Source of the DNA: Streptomyces sp. NRRL B-1140
Lineage (GTDB): Bacteria; Actinomycetota; Actinomycetes; Streptomycetales; Streptomycetaceae
Length of the DNA: 64,000 nucleotides
Direction: 5' to 3'
Assembly (NCBI RefSeq): GCF_001280065.1
Contig: NZ_LGEA01000114.1
Location: 186,001 to 250,000 of the forward strand
Below, in pieces: positions 32,804 to 41,288 of this stretch. Made by a program: the position numbers and the translations under genes. The notes below the pieces were generated by a model. It saw only the letters and a program-made list of their open reading frames with translations. It was not told the DNA's origin and did no database searches. The number at the start of each line of letters is the position of its first letter. Positions within the stretch are counted from its first letter, which is position 1.

Positions 32804-34000
32804 TCACCAGGTCACGGGGAGTTCCAGCATCCCCTGGACCGTGTCGCCCGGCTTGAACGGGATCTCATCGGCCGGGGCGGCCAGGCGCAGACCGGGCAGC
32901 CTAGCGAAGAGGCTGTGCAGGGCGATCTCCAGCTCGGCGCGGGCGAGGTTCTGGCCGAGGCACTGGTGGATGCCGAAGCCGAACGCGACGTGATGACGGG
33001 CCGGGCGGCTCCAGTCCAGCGTGTCCGGATCGGGGTAGACCGTCTCGTCGCGGTTGATGACGGAGGTCGCGAAGACCACGCCCTCACCCTTGCGAATGGT
33101 CGTCCCCGCCACCTCGATGTCCTCGACGGCCAGGCGCAGCATGCCGTCCGCGATCGACAGCAGCCTCATCAGCTCCTCGACCGCGGCAGGCAGCAGCCGC
33201 GGGTCCGCGCGCAGCTCGGCGAGCCGCTCGGGGTGCTGGAGCAGGGTGAACGTGCCGAGCGAGATCATGTTCGCGGTCGTCTCGTGGCCCGCGACCAGCA
33301 GGATGAGGGCCATGGCGATCAGACCCTCGCGGTCGAGGTCGCCCTCGCGCAGCTGCCGGTGGACCAGGTCGTCCAGCAGGCCGGTACCCGCATCCCGCTG
33401 CTTGCGGTCGATCAGTTCGCCGAAGTACGTCTCCAGCCGGTCACGGGCGTCGAGGACGTCGGCGGTCTCCGGGCCGCGCAGCAGCCGCCGGGACTGGGTC
33501 TCGAAGAAGTCGTGGTCGGTGTAGGGGACGCCGAGCAGGGCGCAGATCACCATGGACGGCAGGGGCAGCGCGAAAGCGCTCACCAGGTCCGCGGGCGGCC
33601 CCTGGGCGATCATCGCGTCGAGCCGTTCGTCCACGATCTGCTGGATGCGTGGCCGGAGTTCGACGGCCCGCTTGAGGGTGAAGTCCCCGACGACCATCCG
33701 CCGCTGGACGCGGTGCTCGGGGTCGTCGACGCCCAGCAGGGCCGTTCTGCGGTTGCGGATCCCGGCGAAGCGCTGGGTGGGGGCGGGGAAGCCGGGGCGG
33801 TCGCGGTTGGACGACAGGCGCGGGTCGGCCAGCAGGGCGCGGGCGGTGGCGTGCCCGCTCACGAGCCAGGCCTCGCGGCCGTCGAAGAGGGTGATCCGGG
33901 TCAGGGGCCGTTCGGTGCGCAGCGCGTCGTAGGCGGCGGGCGGGTGGTAGGGGCAGGTCCGGCTCTGGGGGAAGGCGACGGGTGCGGTCGTTTCCGTCAT
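32804..34000 (-). CDS. Cytochrome P450, CYP105-like
   Basis: This 398-residue P450 has I-helix AGHETTANM (about residues 235-243), K-helix ELMRL (ExxR) and haem loop FGFGIHQCLGQNLAR (Cys about residue 347). The sequence and the linked 3Fe-4S ferredoxin are typical of the CYP105 family, which hydroxylates many xenobiotics and secondary metabolites; no substrate can be assigned. A perfect 27-bp palindrome lies 37 bp upstream of the ATG, so a repressor probably controls the operon. The regulator gene is not adjacent. Confidence 0.9.
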   Translation of the reverse strand: MTETTAPVAFPQSRTCPYHPPAAYDALRTERPLTRITLFDGREAWLVSGHATARALLADPRLSSNRDRPGFPAPTQRFAGIRNRRTALLGVDDPEHRVQRRMVVGDFTLKRAVELRPRIQQIVDERLDAMIAQGPPADLVSAFALPLPSMVICALLGVPYTDHDFFETQSRRLLRGPETADVLDARDRLETYFGELIDRKQRDAGTGLLDDLVHRQLREGDLDREGLIAMALILLVAGHETTANMISLGTFTLLQHPERLAELRADPRLLPAAVEELMRLLSIADGMLRLAVEDIEVAGTTIRKGEGVVFATSVINRDETVYPDPDTLDWSRPARHHVAFGFGIHQCLGQNLARAELEIALHSLFARLPGLRLAAPADEIPFKPGDTVQGMLELPVTW

Positions 34001-34341
34001 TTAGACCTCGCAGACGAGTAGTGCGTCGTGCCGCCCGCCATTAGATGCCCAAGGCATCTAATGGTGCGACGCGAAGTTCGGCCAGATCACCGGCGCCGGC
34101 AACTTGGCCGGGGAACGTCGTCCTCGCGTTCGAACGACGGCGGCGGGAGGCGTGCGGTGCCCGGGCCCGCGCCAGAGCCCGCGCGCGAGGGCCCGCGCGA
34201 AAACCGGTTGTCGGCACGGCCGGGCAGGCCGCAGGATCCGGCCATGCCTACGTTCACTGTTCTCCTGCCGCTGCCCGCCGCCTCTGCCGCGCGCCGACAG
34301 CAGCAGTCCGGCCGCCGCGGAGGACCGACACCGGCCCGGTC
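34001..34341. other. 341-bp divergent region with a palindromic operator
   Basis: The region between the P450 gene and the LysE-like gene holds the palindrome at 34038. The part 34100-34341 is GC-rich and open in several frames, but I saw no supportable gene in it. Confidence 0.5.
34038..34064. promoter_or_regulatory. Perfect 27-bp palindromic operator
   Basis: CCATTAGATGCC and GGCATCTAATGG form perfect 12-bp arms around CAA, 37 bp before the P450 start. The AT-rich TTAGATGCC core stands out against the 72% GC background. It has the size of a TetR- or MarR-type dimer site. Confidence 0.8.
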
Positions 34342-34974
34342 ATGACGGCCGCGCTCGTCGCGGGGCTGCTCGCCGGGTACGGCATCGCCGTACCGGTGGG
34401 CGCCGTCGGGACCTACCTCGTCTCCCTCACCGCCCGGACCACCTTGCGTACCGGCGTCTGCGCCGCGCTGGGCGTCGCCACCGCCGACGGTCTCTACGCC
34501 CTCGCGGCCACCCTCGGAGGAACGGCCCTGGCCTCCGCGCTGCGTCCCGTGCTCGGGCCGCTGCGGTGGGTCTGTGTGCTGGTCCTGCTCGCGCTGGCGG
34601 CACGGGGCGCGGTCACCGCGGTGCGCGAGTACCGCGGCCACCGGCTCGCCACCCGGTCGGCCCCGGCTCCCCCGAGCCCGGTCCGGGCCTATCTGGGCCT
34701 GCTGGGCATCACGCTGCTGAACCCCACCACCGTCATCTACTTCGCCGCGCTCGTGCTCGGTTCCCGGGCCACGGGACCGGCCGGTCCCGTGGAACAGGGC
34801 GTGTTCGTCGCGGCCGCCCTCGCCGCCTCCGCGAGCTGGCAGGTGCTGCTCGCCGGGAGCGGGGCCCTGCTGGGCCGGGCGCTGACCGGCCGCCGGGGGC
34901 GGCTGGCGACGGCATGGGTGGCGAGCGGGGTGATGACGGCGCTGGCGGTGCGGATGGCGCTCGCGCCGGGATGA
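34342..34974 (+). CDS. LysE-family exporter
   Basis: This 210-residue membrane protein has about six TM helices and the LysE/RhtB signature: PVGAVGTYLVSLTARTTLRTGVCAALGVATADGLYA near the N-terminus and GITLLNPTTVIYF in the second half. It would export amino acids or related small molecules. It starts with ATG after a weak ribosome site. It could share the palindromic control region with the divergent P450 operon, 277 bp away. Confidence 0.85.
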   Translation: MTAALVAGLLAGYGIAVPVGAVGTYLVSLTARTTLRTGVCAALGVATADGLYALAATLGGTALASALRPVLGPLRWVCVLVLLALAARGAVTAVREYRGHRLATRSAPAPPSPVRAYLGLLGITLLNPTTVIYFAALVLGSRATGPAGPVEQGVFVAAALAASASWQVLLAGSGALLGRALTGRRGRLATAWVASGVMTALAVRMALAPG

Positions 34975-35079
34975 GATGCGCATCCGGGCGGATGTCCGCG
35001 GGTGCGGATGATTTCCCCGGGGCACGGTTGTTGACAGCAGACGGCGACAAGCCGCAAACGCGACGATGGGACGGATGTC

Positions 35080-35529
35080 ATGCCGCTCGAAGGCGAATAC
35101 GAACCCAGCCCGACGCAGTGGGTGCGCAAGCAGGTGGAGCTGTACGAGAGCTCCGGCGGTACGGAGGGGACGACCCTGCAGGGCTCGAAGATGCCGGTCG
35201 TCGTCCTGACCTCGCGGGGCGCCAGGAGCGGGAAACTGCGCAAGACACCGGTGATGCGGGTGGAACACGAGGGGCGCTACGCCGCGGTGGCCTCCCTCGG
35301 CGGGTCGCCCAAGCACCCCGTGTGGTACTTCAACCTGCGGGCCGACCCGCACGTGGAGCTCCAGGACGGTCCGGTGAAGCGGGACATGACCGCCCGTGAG
35401 GTCACGGGTGAGGAGAAGGCGGCCTGGTGGGAACGAGCCGTCGCGGCGTATCCGGCGTACGCCGACTACCAGAAGAAGACGGACCGGGACATTCCGGTCT
35501 TCGTCCTGGAGCCGGCCGAAGAGGGCTGA
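35080..35529 (+). CDS. Deazaflavin (F420)-dependent nitroreductase-family protein
   Basis: This 149-residue split-barrel protein is of the DDN family (TIGR00026): [30 protein letters not shown] with the RSGK/RKTPV cofactor-binding segment, then [12 protein letters not shown]. Such proteins use F420H2, abundant in actinobacteria, to reduce nitro or quinone-type compounds, often under oxidative stress. It is followed by a strong terminator. Confidence 0.9.
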   Translation: MPLEGEYEPSPTQWVRKQVELYESSGGTEGTTLQGSKMPVVVLTSRGARSGKLRKTPVMRVEHEGRYAAVASLGGSPKHPVWYFNLRADPHVELQDGPVKRDMTAREVTGEEKAAWWERAVAAYPAYADYQKKTDRDIPVFVLEPAEEG

Positions 35530-35535
35530 CAGCGG

Positions 35536-35562
35536 GCCGGCTGCCCGGTGCGGGCAGCCGGC
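35536..35562 (+). terminator. Terminator after the DDN-like gene
   Basis: GCCGGCTGCCCG (35536-35547) pairs perfectly with 35551-35562 around GTG. It is followed at once by GGAAAAATCTTCC, which forms a second small hairpin (35561-35577). Confidence 0.75.
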
Positions 35563-35616
35563 GGAAAAATCTTCCGCCCCGTGAGTGTGAACCCGCCGCG
35601 CCGGGGCACGCGAGGT

Positions 35617-36576
35617 TCAGGCCCCGCCGCGCTCCCCCGTCGCGGCGGGGCTTTCCGCTGCCTCGCGGGCGGGACGGTCGGTCACGTCGAGGAAGATCTG
35701 GTCGGCCTCGGGCACCGTCCGGGCGATGGACCGCTTGATGCGCACGGCGACCTCCTCGACACGCTCGCTGTCCAGGCCGGGCACCAGGTCGACCCGGGCG
35801 GCCACCAGGGCCGTGTCGAGTCCGGTCTTCATCGTGAACAGCGCTTCCACGCTGTCGATCTCGGGCTGTGCGCGCAGCAGCGCGCATATGCGCCCGCTGG
35901 ACTCGGGATCGGCCGCCTCGCCGATCAGCTGGTCGCGGGCTTCGCGGCCCAGCCGGAAGGCCACGTAGACCAGCAGCGCCCCGATCGCGATCGAGGCGGA
36001 CGCCTCCCACACCGCCTGACCGGTGACCATGTGCAGAGCCATGCCCACCATGGCCAGGGTGACGCCGAGCACGGCGGTGCCGTCCTCGGCGACGACCGTC
36101 CGCAGAGCCGGGTCGCGCAGCCCGGCGCTCGCGCCGCCCTGCCGTCGCACCTGGTAGAGCGCCCGTACCAGCGAAGCGCCTTCCGCCAGGAGGGCGACAC
36201 CCAACACGATCAGGCCCGCCACATAACCGCTGAGCTCCTCCTCCGTCTCGCTCGTCAGAGCCTCGAAGCCCTGGAAGAACGAGAAGCAGCCGCCCATGAC
36301 GAAGATCCCGACGGCCGCGAGGAGCGACCAGAAGAACCGCTCCTTGCCGTAGCCGAAGGGATGACGCCGGTCGGCGGGGCGTCGGCTGCGGCGCAGTGCC
36401 GCGAGCAGGAACACCTCGTTCAGGCTGTCGGCCACCGAGTGGGCCGCTTCGGACAGCAGGGCCGGTGACCCCGCAACCAGGCCGCCGATGGCCTTGGCCA
36501 CCGCGATCACCAGATTGGCCGCGAGCGCCACCAGCACGGTGACGCGTGTCTTGTGATCACTTCCTTCATCAGTCAC
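35617..36576 (-). CDS. Cation diffusion facilitator (CDF) transporter
   Basis: This protein of about 319 residues has six TM helices. The metal-site motif SEAAHSVADSLNE lies in TM2 (about residues 38-50), HPFGYGKERFFW follows, and there is a cytoplasmic C-terminal domain. It exports divalent cations such as Zn, Fe or Mn; the metal is not readable. The GTG at 36576 (VTDEGSDHK) is the best start, although GGAG touches it directly, so a slightly different start is possible. It is divergent from the glutathionyl-hydroquinone reductase gene. Confidence 0.87.
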   Translation of the reverse strand: MTDEGSDHKTRVTVLVALAANLVIAVAKAIGGLVAGSPALLSEAAHSVADSLNEVFLLAALRRSRRPADRRHPFGYGKERFFWSLLAAVGIFVMGGCFSFFQGFEALTSETEEELSGYVAGLIVLGVALLAEGASLVRALYQVRRQGGASAGLRDPALRTVVAEDGTAVLGVTLAMVGMALHMVTGQAVWEASASIAIGALLVYVAFRLGREARDQLIGEAADPESSGRICALLRAQPEIDSVEALFTMKTGLDTALVAARVDLVPGLDSERVEEVAVRIKRSIARTVPEADQIFLDVTDRPAREAAESPAATGERGGA

Positions 36577-36677
36577 CTCCGCCGATTGCCCCGGTCGGGG
36601 GTACTCACACCGTGCCGTCCACGGAAAACGGGGAACGCGTTCACCAGGGCCCACGCAAGGCAGAGGAGGTCACCCCC

Positions 36678-37703
36678 ATGAGCCGCGACGACGGCGACGA
36701 CGGCAACACCGGCTACGGAAGGAGGGCGTTCAAACGGTCCAAGGCACACTTCGCGGACCGGATCACCGCGGACGGCCGGGACGGCTGGCCGGTGGAGGCC
36801 GGCCGCTACCGTCTGGTCGTCAGCCGTGCCTGCCCGTGGGCGAGCCGGTCCCTGGTCTCCCGGCGGCTGCTCGGCCTGGAGGACGCCCTGTCCCTGGCCG
36901 TCGCCGACCCGATCCAGGACGACCGCAGTTGGCGCTTCACGCTGGACGAGGACGGCCGCGACCCGGTTCTCGGCATCCGCTACCTCAGCGAGGCCTACGA
37001 CCGCCGGGAGAGCGACTACCCGGGCGGTGTCAGCGTGCCGGCGATCGTGGAGGTGTCCAGCGGCCGGCTGGTGACCAACGACTACCAGCAGCTCACCCTC
37101 GACCTCGCGACCGAGTGGACGGCCCTGCACCGGGAGGGCGCGCCCGACCTGTACCCGGCCGCGCTGCGCGACGAGATCGACGAGGTCATGGCGGACGTCT
37201 ACGAGGACGTCAACAACGGCGTCTACCGGGCGGGCTTCGCCACCGGGCAGGAGGAGTACGAGGCCGCCTGCGCCGGGGTCTTCCGGCGGCTGGAGCTGCT
37301 CGCGGGGCGGCTGGAGCGGCAGCGGTACCTCGTCGGCGACACGATCACCGAGGCGGACATCCGGTTGTTCACCACACTGGTCCGCTTCGACGCGGTCTAC
37401 CACGGCCACTTCAAGTGCAACCGCTGGAAGCTGACGGAGAACCGGGTGCTGTGGGGTTACATCCGCGACCTGTACCAGACGCCGGGATTCGGCGACACCG
37501 TCGACTTCGACCACATCAAGCGTCACTACTACCAGGTGCACACGGGCATCAATCCGACCCGCATCGTGCCGCTGGGCCCTGACCTGGCCGGCTGGCTGAC
37601 CCCGCATCACCGCGAGGAGCTGGGCGGCCGGCCGTTCGGTGACGGCACACCGCCCGGGCCCGTCCGCCCCGAGGAGCGGATCCCGGCGGCGCACACTCCC
37701 TGA
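36678..37703 (+). CDS. Glutathionyl-hydroquinone reductase (Xi-class GST, EcmB/YqjG type)
   Basis: This 341-residue protein has an N-terminal thioredoxin-like domain with the Xi-class active site ACPWA (Cys about residue 52) and a helical C-terminal domain (VNNGVYRAGFATGQEEYEAA; EADIRLFTTLVRFDAVY). The family removes thiol adducts from hydroquinones. Streptomyces makes mycothiol rather than glutathione, so the adduct is probably a mycothiol or other thiol conjugate. ATG 36678 follows GAGGAGG by 8 nt. It heads a probable operon with the DUF4235 gene. Confidence 0.92.
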   Translation: MSRDDGDDGNTGYGRRAFKRSKAHFADRITADGRDGWPVEAGRYRLVVSRACPWASRSLVSRRLLGLEDALSLAVADPIQDDRSWRFTLDEDGRDPVLGIRYLSEAYDRRESDYPGGVSVPAIVEVSSGRLVTNDYQQLTLDLATEWTALHREGAPDLYPAALRDEIDEVMADVYEDVNNGVYRAGFATGQEEYEAACAGVFRRLELLAGRLERQRYLVGDTITEADIRLFTTLVRFDAVYHGHFKCNRWKLTENRVLWGYIRDLYQTPGFGDTVDFDHIKRHYYQVHTGINPTRIVPLGPDLAGWLTPHHREELGGRPFGDGTPPGPVRPEERIPAAHTP

Positions 37704-37737
37704 CCACCCTCACCCCCTCAGCTACCAAGGAGTTCCC

Positions 37738-38034
37738 GTGGCAAAGAAGAAGAAGATGTCCCTCGCGTACCAGCCGCTCGGATTCGTGCTCGGCTGGTCG
37801 GGCGGCTGGCTGGCAGGGCTCGCCTTCCGCAAGACGTGGATGGCGATCCGGCACGAGGAGGACGCGCCCGACGCGCTGGACAAGGACCGCGGCTGGGGCG
37901 AGGTCCTGCTGGCCGCCGCGATCCAGGGCGCCATCTTCGCGGTGGTGCGCAGCGCCGTGGACCGCGCGGGCGCCAAGGCCATCGAGCGTTCGACCGGCAC
38001 GTGGCCGGTCGGCGAGAAGGGCGGCCGGGACTGA
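37738..38034 (+). CDS. DUF4235 small membrane protein
   Basis: This 98-residue protein starts MAKKKKM and has two hydrophobic helices (about residues 12-28 and 54-70), with WKxxxxRHEEDAPDALDKDRGWGEVLLAAAIQGA typical of DUF4235. Function is unknown; the family is common in actinobacterial stress-response loci. AAGGAG precedes the GTG by 6 nt. It lies 34 nt after the hydroquinone reductase gene and is probably co-transcribed. Confidence 0.88.
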   Translation: MAKKKKMSLAYQPLGFVLGWSGGWLAGLAFRKTWMAIRHEEDAPDALDKDRGWGEVLLAAAIQGAIFAVVRSAVDRAGAKAIERSTGTWPVGEKGGRD

Positions 38035-38044
38035 CACAGCCACA

Positions 38045-38076
38045 CGGCCCCGTCCGGCGGTTGCCGGGCGGGGCCG
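38045..38076. terminator. Terminator hairpin after the DUF4235 gene
   Basis: CGGCCCCGTCCGGC (38045-38058) pairs with 38063-38076 with one G-U pair and the loop GGTT. It can stop the DUF4235 transcript. Confidence 0.65.
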
Positions 38077-38240
38077 AGCGCGCCACCCGAGCAGGGCCGG
38101 CCGGTCGAGGGCCTCGGGCGGCTTCCGGACCGCGCCAGATCCCAGCCGACCGGCGGGGCCGGCCGGACGGGGCCCTTCAAGGCGTCGCGCGGCCTTCTGA
38201 GGGCCGGTCGAGGGCGTCCCACGGCTGCGGACAGCCGCCG

Positions 38241-38289
38241 GCCCTGCTTGGATGCCGTCGGCCGGTCAGCCCTGCTTGGGTGCCGTCGG
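38241..38289. repeat. 21-bp direct repeat across a stop codon
   Basis: GCCCTGCTTGGATGCCGTCGG (38241-38261) recurs as 38269-38289 with one change. The second copy encodes the last residues of the VOC-family gene, so the gene end has been duplicated just beyond its own stop codon. Confidence 0.7.
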
Positions 38290-38658
38290 TGCGGTGCGGC
38301 GCAGCGTGAAGGAGTGGCCGGCCGGATCGGCGTAGCCGCGTTCCTCAAGGGGGCCCGAGGGCTCCTTGGCCTCCAGGGGCCGGCCGCCGAGGCTGATGAC
38401 GCGGCGTTCCACCGCGTCGAGATCGTCCACCACGAACTCCAGGTGGGCCTGGAGCGAGTTCTCGGGACGCGGCCAGCTGGGCGGGGTCGCGTTGACGTCC
38501 CGGCGCAGGGCGATACGGAAACCGTCGGCGCTCTTGATCTCCACCCGGTTGGCGGTGGCGTCCGACTCCTCCCCTTCCAGCAGTTCCTTGTAGAACACGG
38601 CGAGCTTCTCGGGCTCGGCACAGTCGAGCACGAGGACCCCCGCTTTCACCAGTGCCAT
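38266..38658 (-). CDS. VOC-family (glyoxalase-like) protein
   Basis: This 130-residue protein has the paired beta-alpha-beta-beta-beta modules of the vicinal-oxygen-chelate family: VLDCAEPEKLAVFYKELL at the N-terminus and HLEFVVDDLDAVERRV in the middle, ending DPAGHSFTLRR. A metal-binding His/Glu set is incomplete, so it may be a binding protein rather than a lyase. GGAGGAG precedes the ATG. Confidence 0.85.
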   Translation of the reverse strand: MALVKAGVLVLDCAEPEKLAVFYKELLEGEESDATANRVEIKSADGFRIALRRDVNATPPSWPRPENSLQAHLEFVVDDLDAVERRVISLGGRPLEAKEPSGPLEERGYADPAGHSFTLRRTAPTAPKQG

Positions 38659-38737
38659 GTCTCCTCCGCAGGATCGCGGCCGCGGGGCGGTCGTGCCCCA
38701 CGGCCCTCTCCTGTGCGGATATCCCGGTCCGGCCGAT

Positions 38738-39205
38738 TCAGTCGGTCTTCAACCACCGTCCGTCGCGCATGAGTTCGCGACCGTCGAGTTCGTCGGCCTC
38801 CCGCCAGGCCTGCACCCGCCGCGGCACGACACGGAAGTAGAGGTACGGCGTGGCGAGGGCGCGGGGGTCGAACCCGGTCTTGGCGGCGAAGAGCTCGGCG
38901 TCCTGCTCGGTCAGCTCGCCCGGCTGGACCGTCTCGACGGCACCCTCGACCATGACGACGTCGCGGGTCGGCCCGATGCCCACGCGGGCCCGGCCGGACG
39001 CGGCCAGGTTCCGACCGGTGGGGCTCGACGCGGGCGTGGCGAACAGCAGGTACGAGCCGTTCCAGAGGAAGGACAGCGGGACGAGGTACGGCGTCCCCGA
39101 CGCGCCGTCGGCCGTGGCGACCCAGGCGTCCACGTCGTGGTCCAGCCGGTGCAGGGTGTCCTTCACGCGCTGCTCAGCGCTGCGTACGGGTGCGGACGTC
39201 GTCAT
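38738..39205 (-). CDS. Pyridoxamine 5'-phosphate oxidase-like flavin protein
   Basis: This 155-residue split-barrel protein (DTLHRLDHDVDAWVATADGASGTPYLVPLSFLWNGSYLLFAT) is of the PPOX/F420-binding family. It resembles the group that binds F420 or FMN and acts on small molecules. ATG 39205 is chosen because CAGGAG lies about 7 nt upstream. A 17-bp palindrome stands about 110 bp upstream. Confidence 0.85.
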   Translation of the reverse strand: MTTSAPVRSAEQRVKDTLHRLDHDVDAWVATADGASGTPYLVPLSFLWNGSYLLFATPASSPTGRNLAASGRARVGIGPTRDVVMVEGAVETVQPGELTEQDAELFAAKTGFDPRALATPYLYFRVVPRRVQAWREADELDGRELMRDGRWLKTD

Positions 39206-39510
39206 CGGTGCGCTCCTGAGGAGTCGTCGGACAGAGCGAGTCCAGTGTGCCGCCGGTCGGCCGCGGAGGCCCGGCGGACGCGACACGCCGGATGAGGGAC
39301 GAGGGAGTGTACGCAGCTCAAGAGGCTTGAGCAGTAACGGACGTCACGGTCCGGTCCCGCGTGGATCAATGACGCGATGGGCAGATTGGTTCCGCTTCAA
39401 CTTTCGTGCCACGAACCCCGGTTCGAGCAGATGGGCGCTCACCCCGGCCGCCCACCCGCGGAGGCGGGGCGATTCGTGCTGCCGTGACCACAGCTCAAAG
39501 GGAGACCCGT
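39206..39510. other. 305-bp divergent region with a 17-bp palindrome
   Basis: This region separates the PPOX-like gene from the gene at 39511. It contains the palindrome at 39316 and the ribosome site AAAGGGAGA (39498-39506). No small gene could be supported. Confidence 0.5.
39316..39332. promoter_or_regulatory. 17-bp palindrome, MerR/SoxR-like appearance
   Basis: GCTCAAG and CTTGAGC form perfect 7-bp arms around AGG. It resembles the SoxR box (CCTCAAG-4 nt-CTTGAGG) but has a 3-nt centre and G/C at the outer ends. It lies 111 bp upstream of the PPOX-like gene and 179 bp upstream of the gene at 39511. Confidence 0.45.
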
Positions 39511-41241
39511 GTGAAACCTCGAGTCGTAGGCGGTGGTCCGGAGACGTCCACCGACACCTTCCTCCCGGCCCGGCCGAGCGCCCGGCTCCAGTCCGCGGAG
39601 GCGGGAAACGCCCTGGCCCGTCTCTTCGCGGAACATGCACAACCGTGCACGGAGGAGCACCGAGCTTCCGAGAACGCCGCGCAGCAGCGGCTGGACACAC
39701 TCGTATCCCCTCACTCCAGGACCACGTTGCGTGTCGAGGGAGCCCTCCGTCTGGCGCCGCGCGCGTTCCTCCCGCCCGACGAGGCGGGCTCTGCCAGACT
39801 GCAGCGGCTGGACGCCGGCCTGCGCGTGATCGGAGCGGCCTTCCCCCAGGTCAGCACCGATATCGAGCTCTGCCGACTGACCTGCGCGATGCTGGAAGGG
39901 GCCTGGCGGAGCCGAGCACTCGCCCCGCCGCGCGAGGAGGAGCGGGCCACCGGGTGCGACTGCGCGCTGTGCCGCCGGCTGCCCACGCCCCCCGACCGCA
40001 CGACGGCTGACTACGGCTGGCGGCAGAGCGCCGGTCGTCCCCTCACCGTCAAGACCTGGCCTCACCGCAGGGAACTCGACAGCGTTCTGACCGGTGGATG
40101 GGTCCTGGCCCGGGTGTTGAACGACTTCGAACGGGACCTCGGCTACCGCCACCGCTTCGAGGACGACATCCTGCTCTTCCATGAGTACAAGCGCGTGATC
40201 GACACCATAGACACCGCGCACCTCACCCAGCTCATCGAAGGCCGCCTGGCCGAGGACTTCAGCACCAACACCGCGCGGGCCCTGGTCTGCGGCCTGTACG
40301 CGGCCCACAAACGATCCGTGGACGAGTACTGGCTCCAGCAGCACCACGCGGGCAGCGTCGAACTCCCCCAGACCAACCCGCTCGGTCAGAGCGCCTACTC
40401 CGTCCTGCAGATGATGGACTGCCTGTTCTGGCACGTCTCGCCCGACACAGAGCTCTGGCGGGAAGAGCACCTCGCCTCCCTGCTGCTGTGCCGCGTCGTC
40501 GACGACATGGTCGACGTACGGGCCGACGCCCTCACCGGCGAGATCAGCAACTTCTGGCTCGCGGACATGCCCTCCCACACCAAGGCCCTCTACGCTGCCG
40601 CCGCCATCGCCCTCATCAAGTACGGCTGCATGCCCGAGGCGCATTCCTCGATGTGGAACAGCTGGCTGATGCCCAGCACCATCGTCTGGCTGGGGCTCAC
40701 GGGCCGCCACGCCCTGTGGTTCGACGGCATCCCCCAGGGCCTCCCCCCGGCCGAGGGGTGCACGCTGTGCGACCTTCAGCCCGACGCATGCACCGGCGTC
40801 CTCACCCACGGCACCACCCTCACCATCGCCCCGCGGGCCACCGCACCGGCTCTGGGCACCCACGCCGCCGAACTGTCCGCCCGCTGCCGGACCCAGTACC
40901 CCGGGACATGGCCTCTCTTCGACGCCGAGCTGCATGCCTTCGAAGCACTGCACGGCCCCTGGCACGGCAGCGTCGACAGCACCTGGGAGATCCTGCGCCG
41001 CACCTACATCGCCGCCGTGGAGGCGGCCGGCGCCGCACCGTCCACGGCCCGCGCTCGGGAGATCCAGCAGGACTCCGGCGCAGCCGGAGCCGAGTTCTTC
41101 CACACCCTGCAAGACCCCCGGACCGGGAGGGAGGACATCGCGCTGCTCGCCTACATGTTCGGCTGCGCCCACCCGCATTTCCTCTGGAGCGCCACCGGAT
41201 ACCGGCCCTCGGACCTCGCGGGCGACTGGCTCGACGGCTGA
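39511..41241 (+). CDS. Unrecognised 576-aa protein, possible class I isoprenoid-synthase-like enzyme
   Basis: This soluble, largely helical 576-residue protein begins at GTG 39511, 4 nt after AAAGGGAGA. I could not place it in a named family with confidence. It has an aspartate-rich RVVDDMVDVRAD (DDMVD at residues 331-335), which looks like the DDxxD magnesium motif of class I isoprenoid synthases. An acidic stretch at about 204-219 (NDFERD, EDD) could be a second metal site. It is much longer than bacterial terpene cyclases (about 330-380 aa). Two Cys clusters are unusual: C149-x-C151-x2-C154 and C417-x2-C420-x6-C427. It is convergent with the conservon P450 gene. Confidence 0.45.
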   Translation: MKPRVVGGGPETSTDTFLPARPSARLQSAEAGNALARLFAEHAQPCTEEHRASENAAQQRLDTLVSPHSRTTLRVEGALRLAPRAFLPPDEAGSARLQRLDAGLRVIGAAFPQVSTDIELCRLTCAMLEGAWRSRALAPPREEERATGCDCALCRRLPTPPDRTTADYGWRQSAGRPLTVKTWPHRRELDSVLTGGWVLARVLNDFERDLGYRHRFEDDILLFHEYKRVIDTIDTAHLTQLIEGRLAEDFSTNTARALVCGLYAAHKRSVDEYWLQQHHAGSVELPQTNPLGQSAYSVLQMMDCLFWHVSPDTELWREEHLASLLLCRVVDDMVDVRADALTGEISNFWLADMPSHTKALYAAAAIALIKYGCMPEAHSSMWNSWLMPSTIVWLGLTGRHALWFDGIPQGLPPAEGCTLCDLQPDACTGVLTHGTTLTIAPRATAPALGTHAAELSARCRTQYPGTWPLFDAELHAFEALHGPWHGSVDSTWEILRRTYIAAVEAAGAAPSTARAREIQQDSGAAGAEFFHTLQDPRTGREDIALLAYMFGCAHPHFLWSATGYRPSDLAGDWLDG

Positions 41242-41280
41242 CGCCGCTGCCCGGCCGGCGGGGCCGGCCGGGCAGCGGCG
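41242..41280. terminator. Perfect 18-bp bidirectional terminator
   Basis: CGCCGCTGCCCGGCCGGC (41242-41259) pairs perfectly with 41263-41280 around GGG. It sits exactly between the two convergent stop codons. Confidence 0.85.
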
Positions 41281-41288
41281 TTCCGGGC

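Noticed and set aside
35621..35651. GCCCCGCCGCG/CGCGGCGGGGC hairpin as a terminator
   Set aside because: It lies inside the 3' coding end of the CDF gene, so it is not placed as a terminator.
36599..36604. GGGTAC upstream of the hydroquinone reductase as a sigma-B-type promoter
   Set aside because: No GTTT-like -35 lies 14-16 nt upstream and the start codon is 73 nt away; not enough support.
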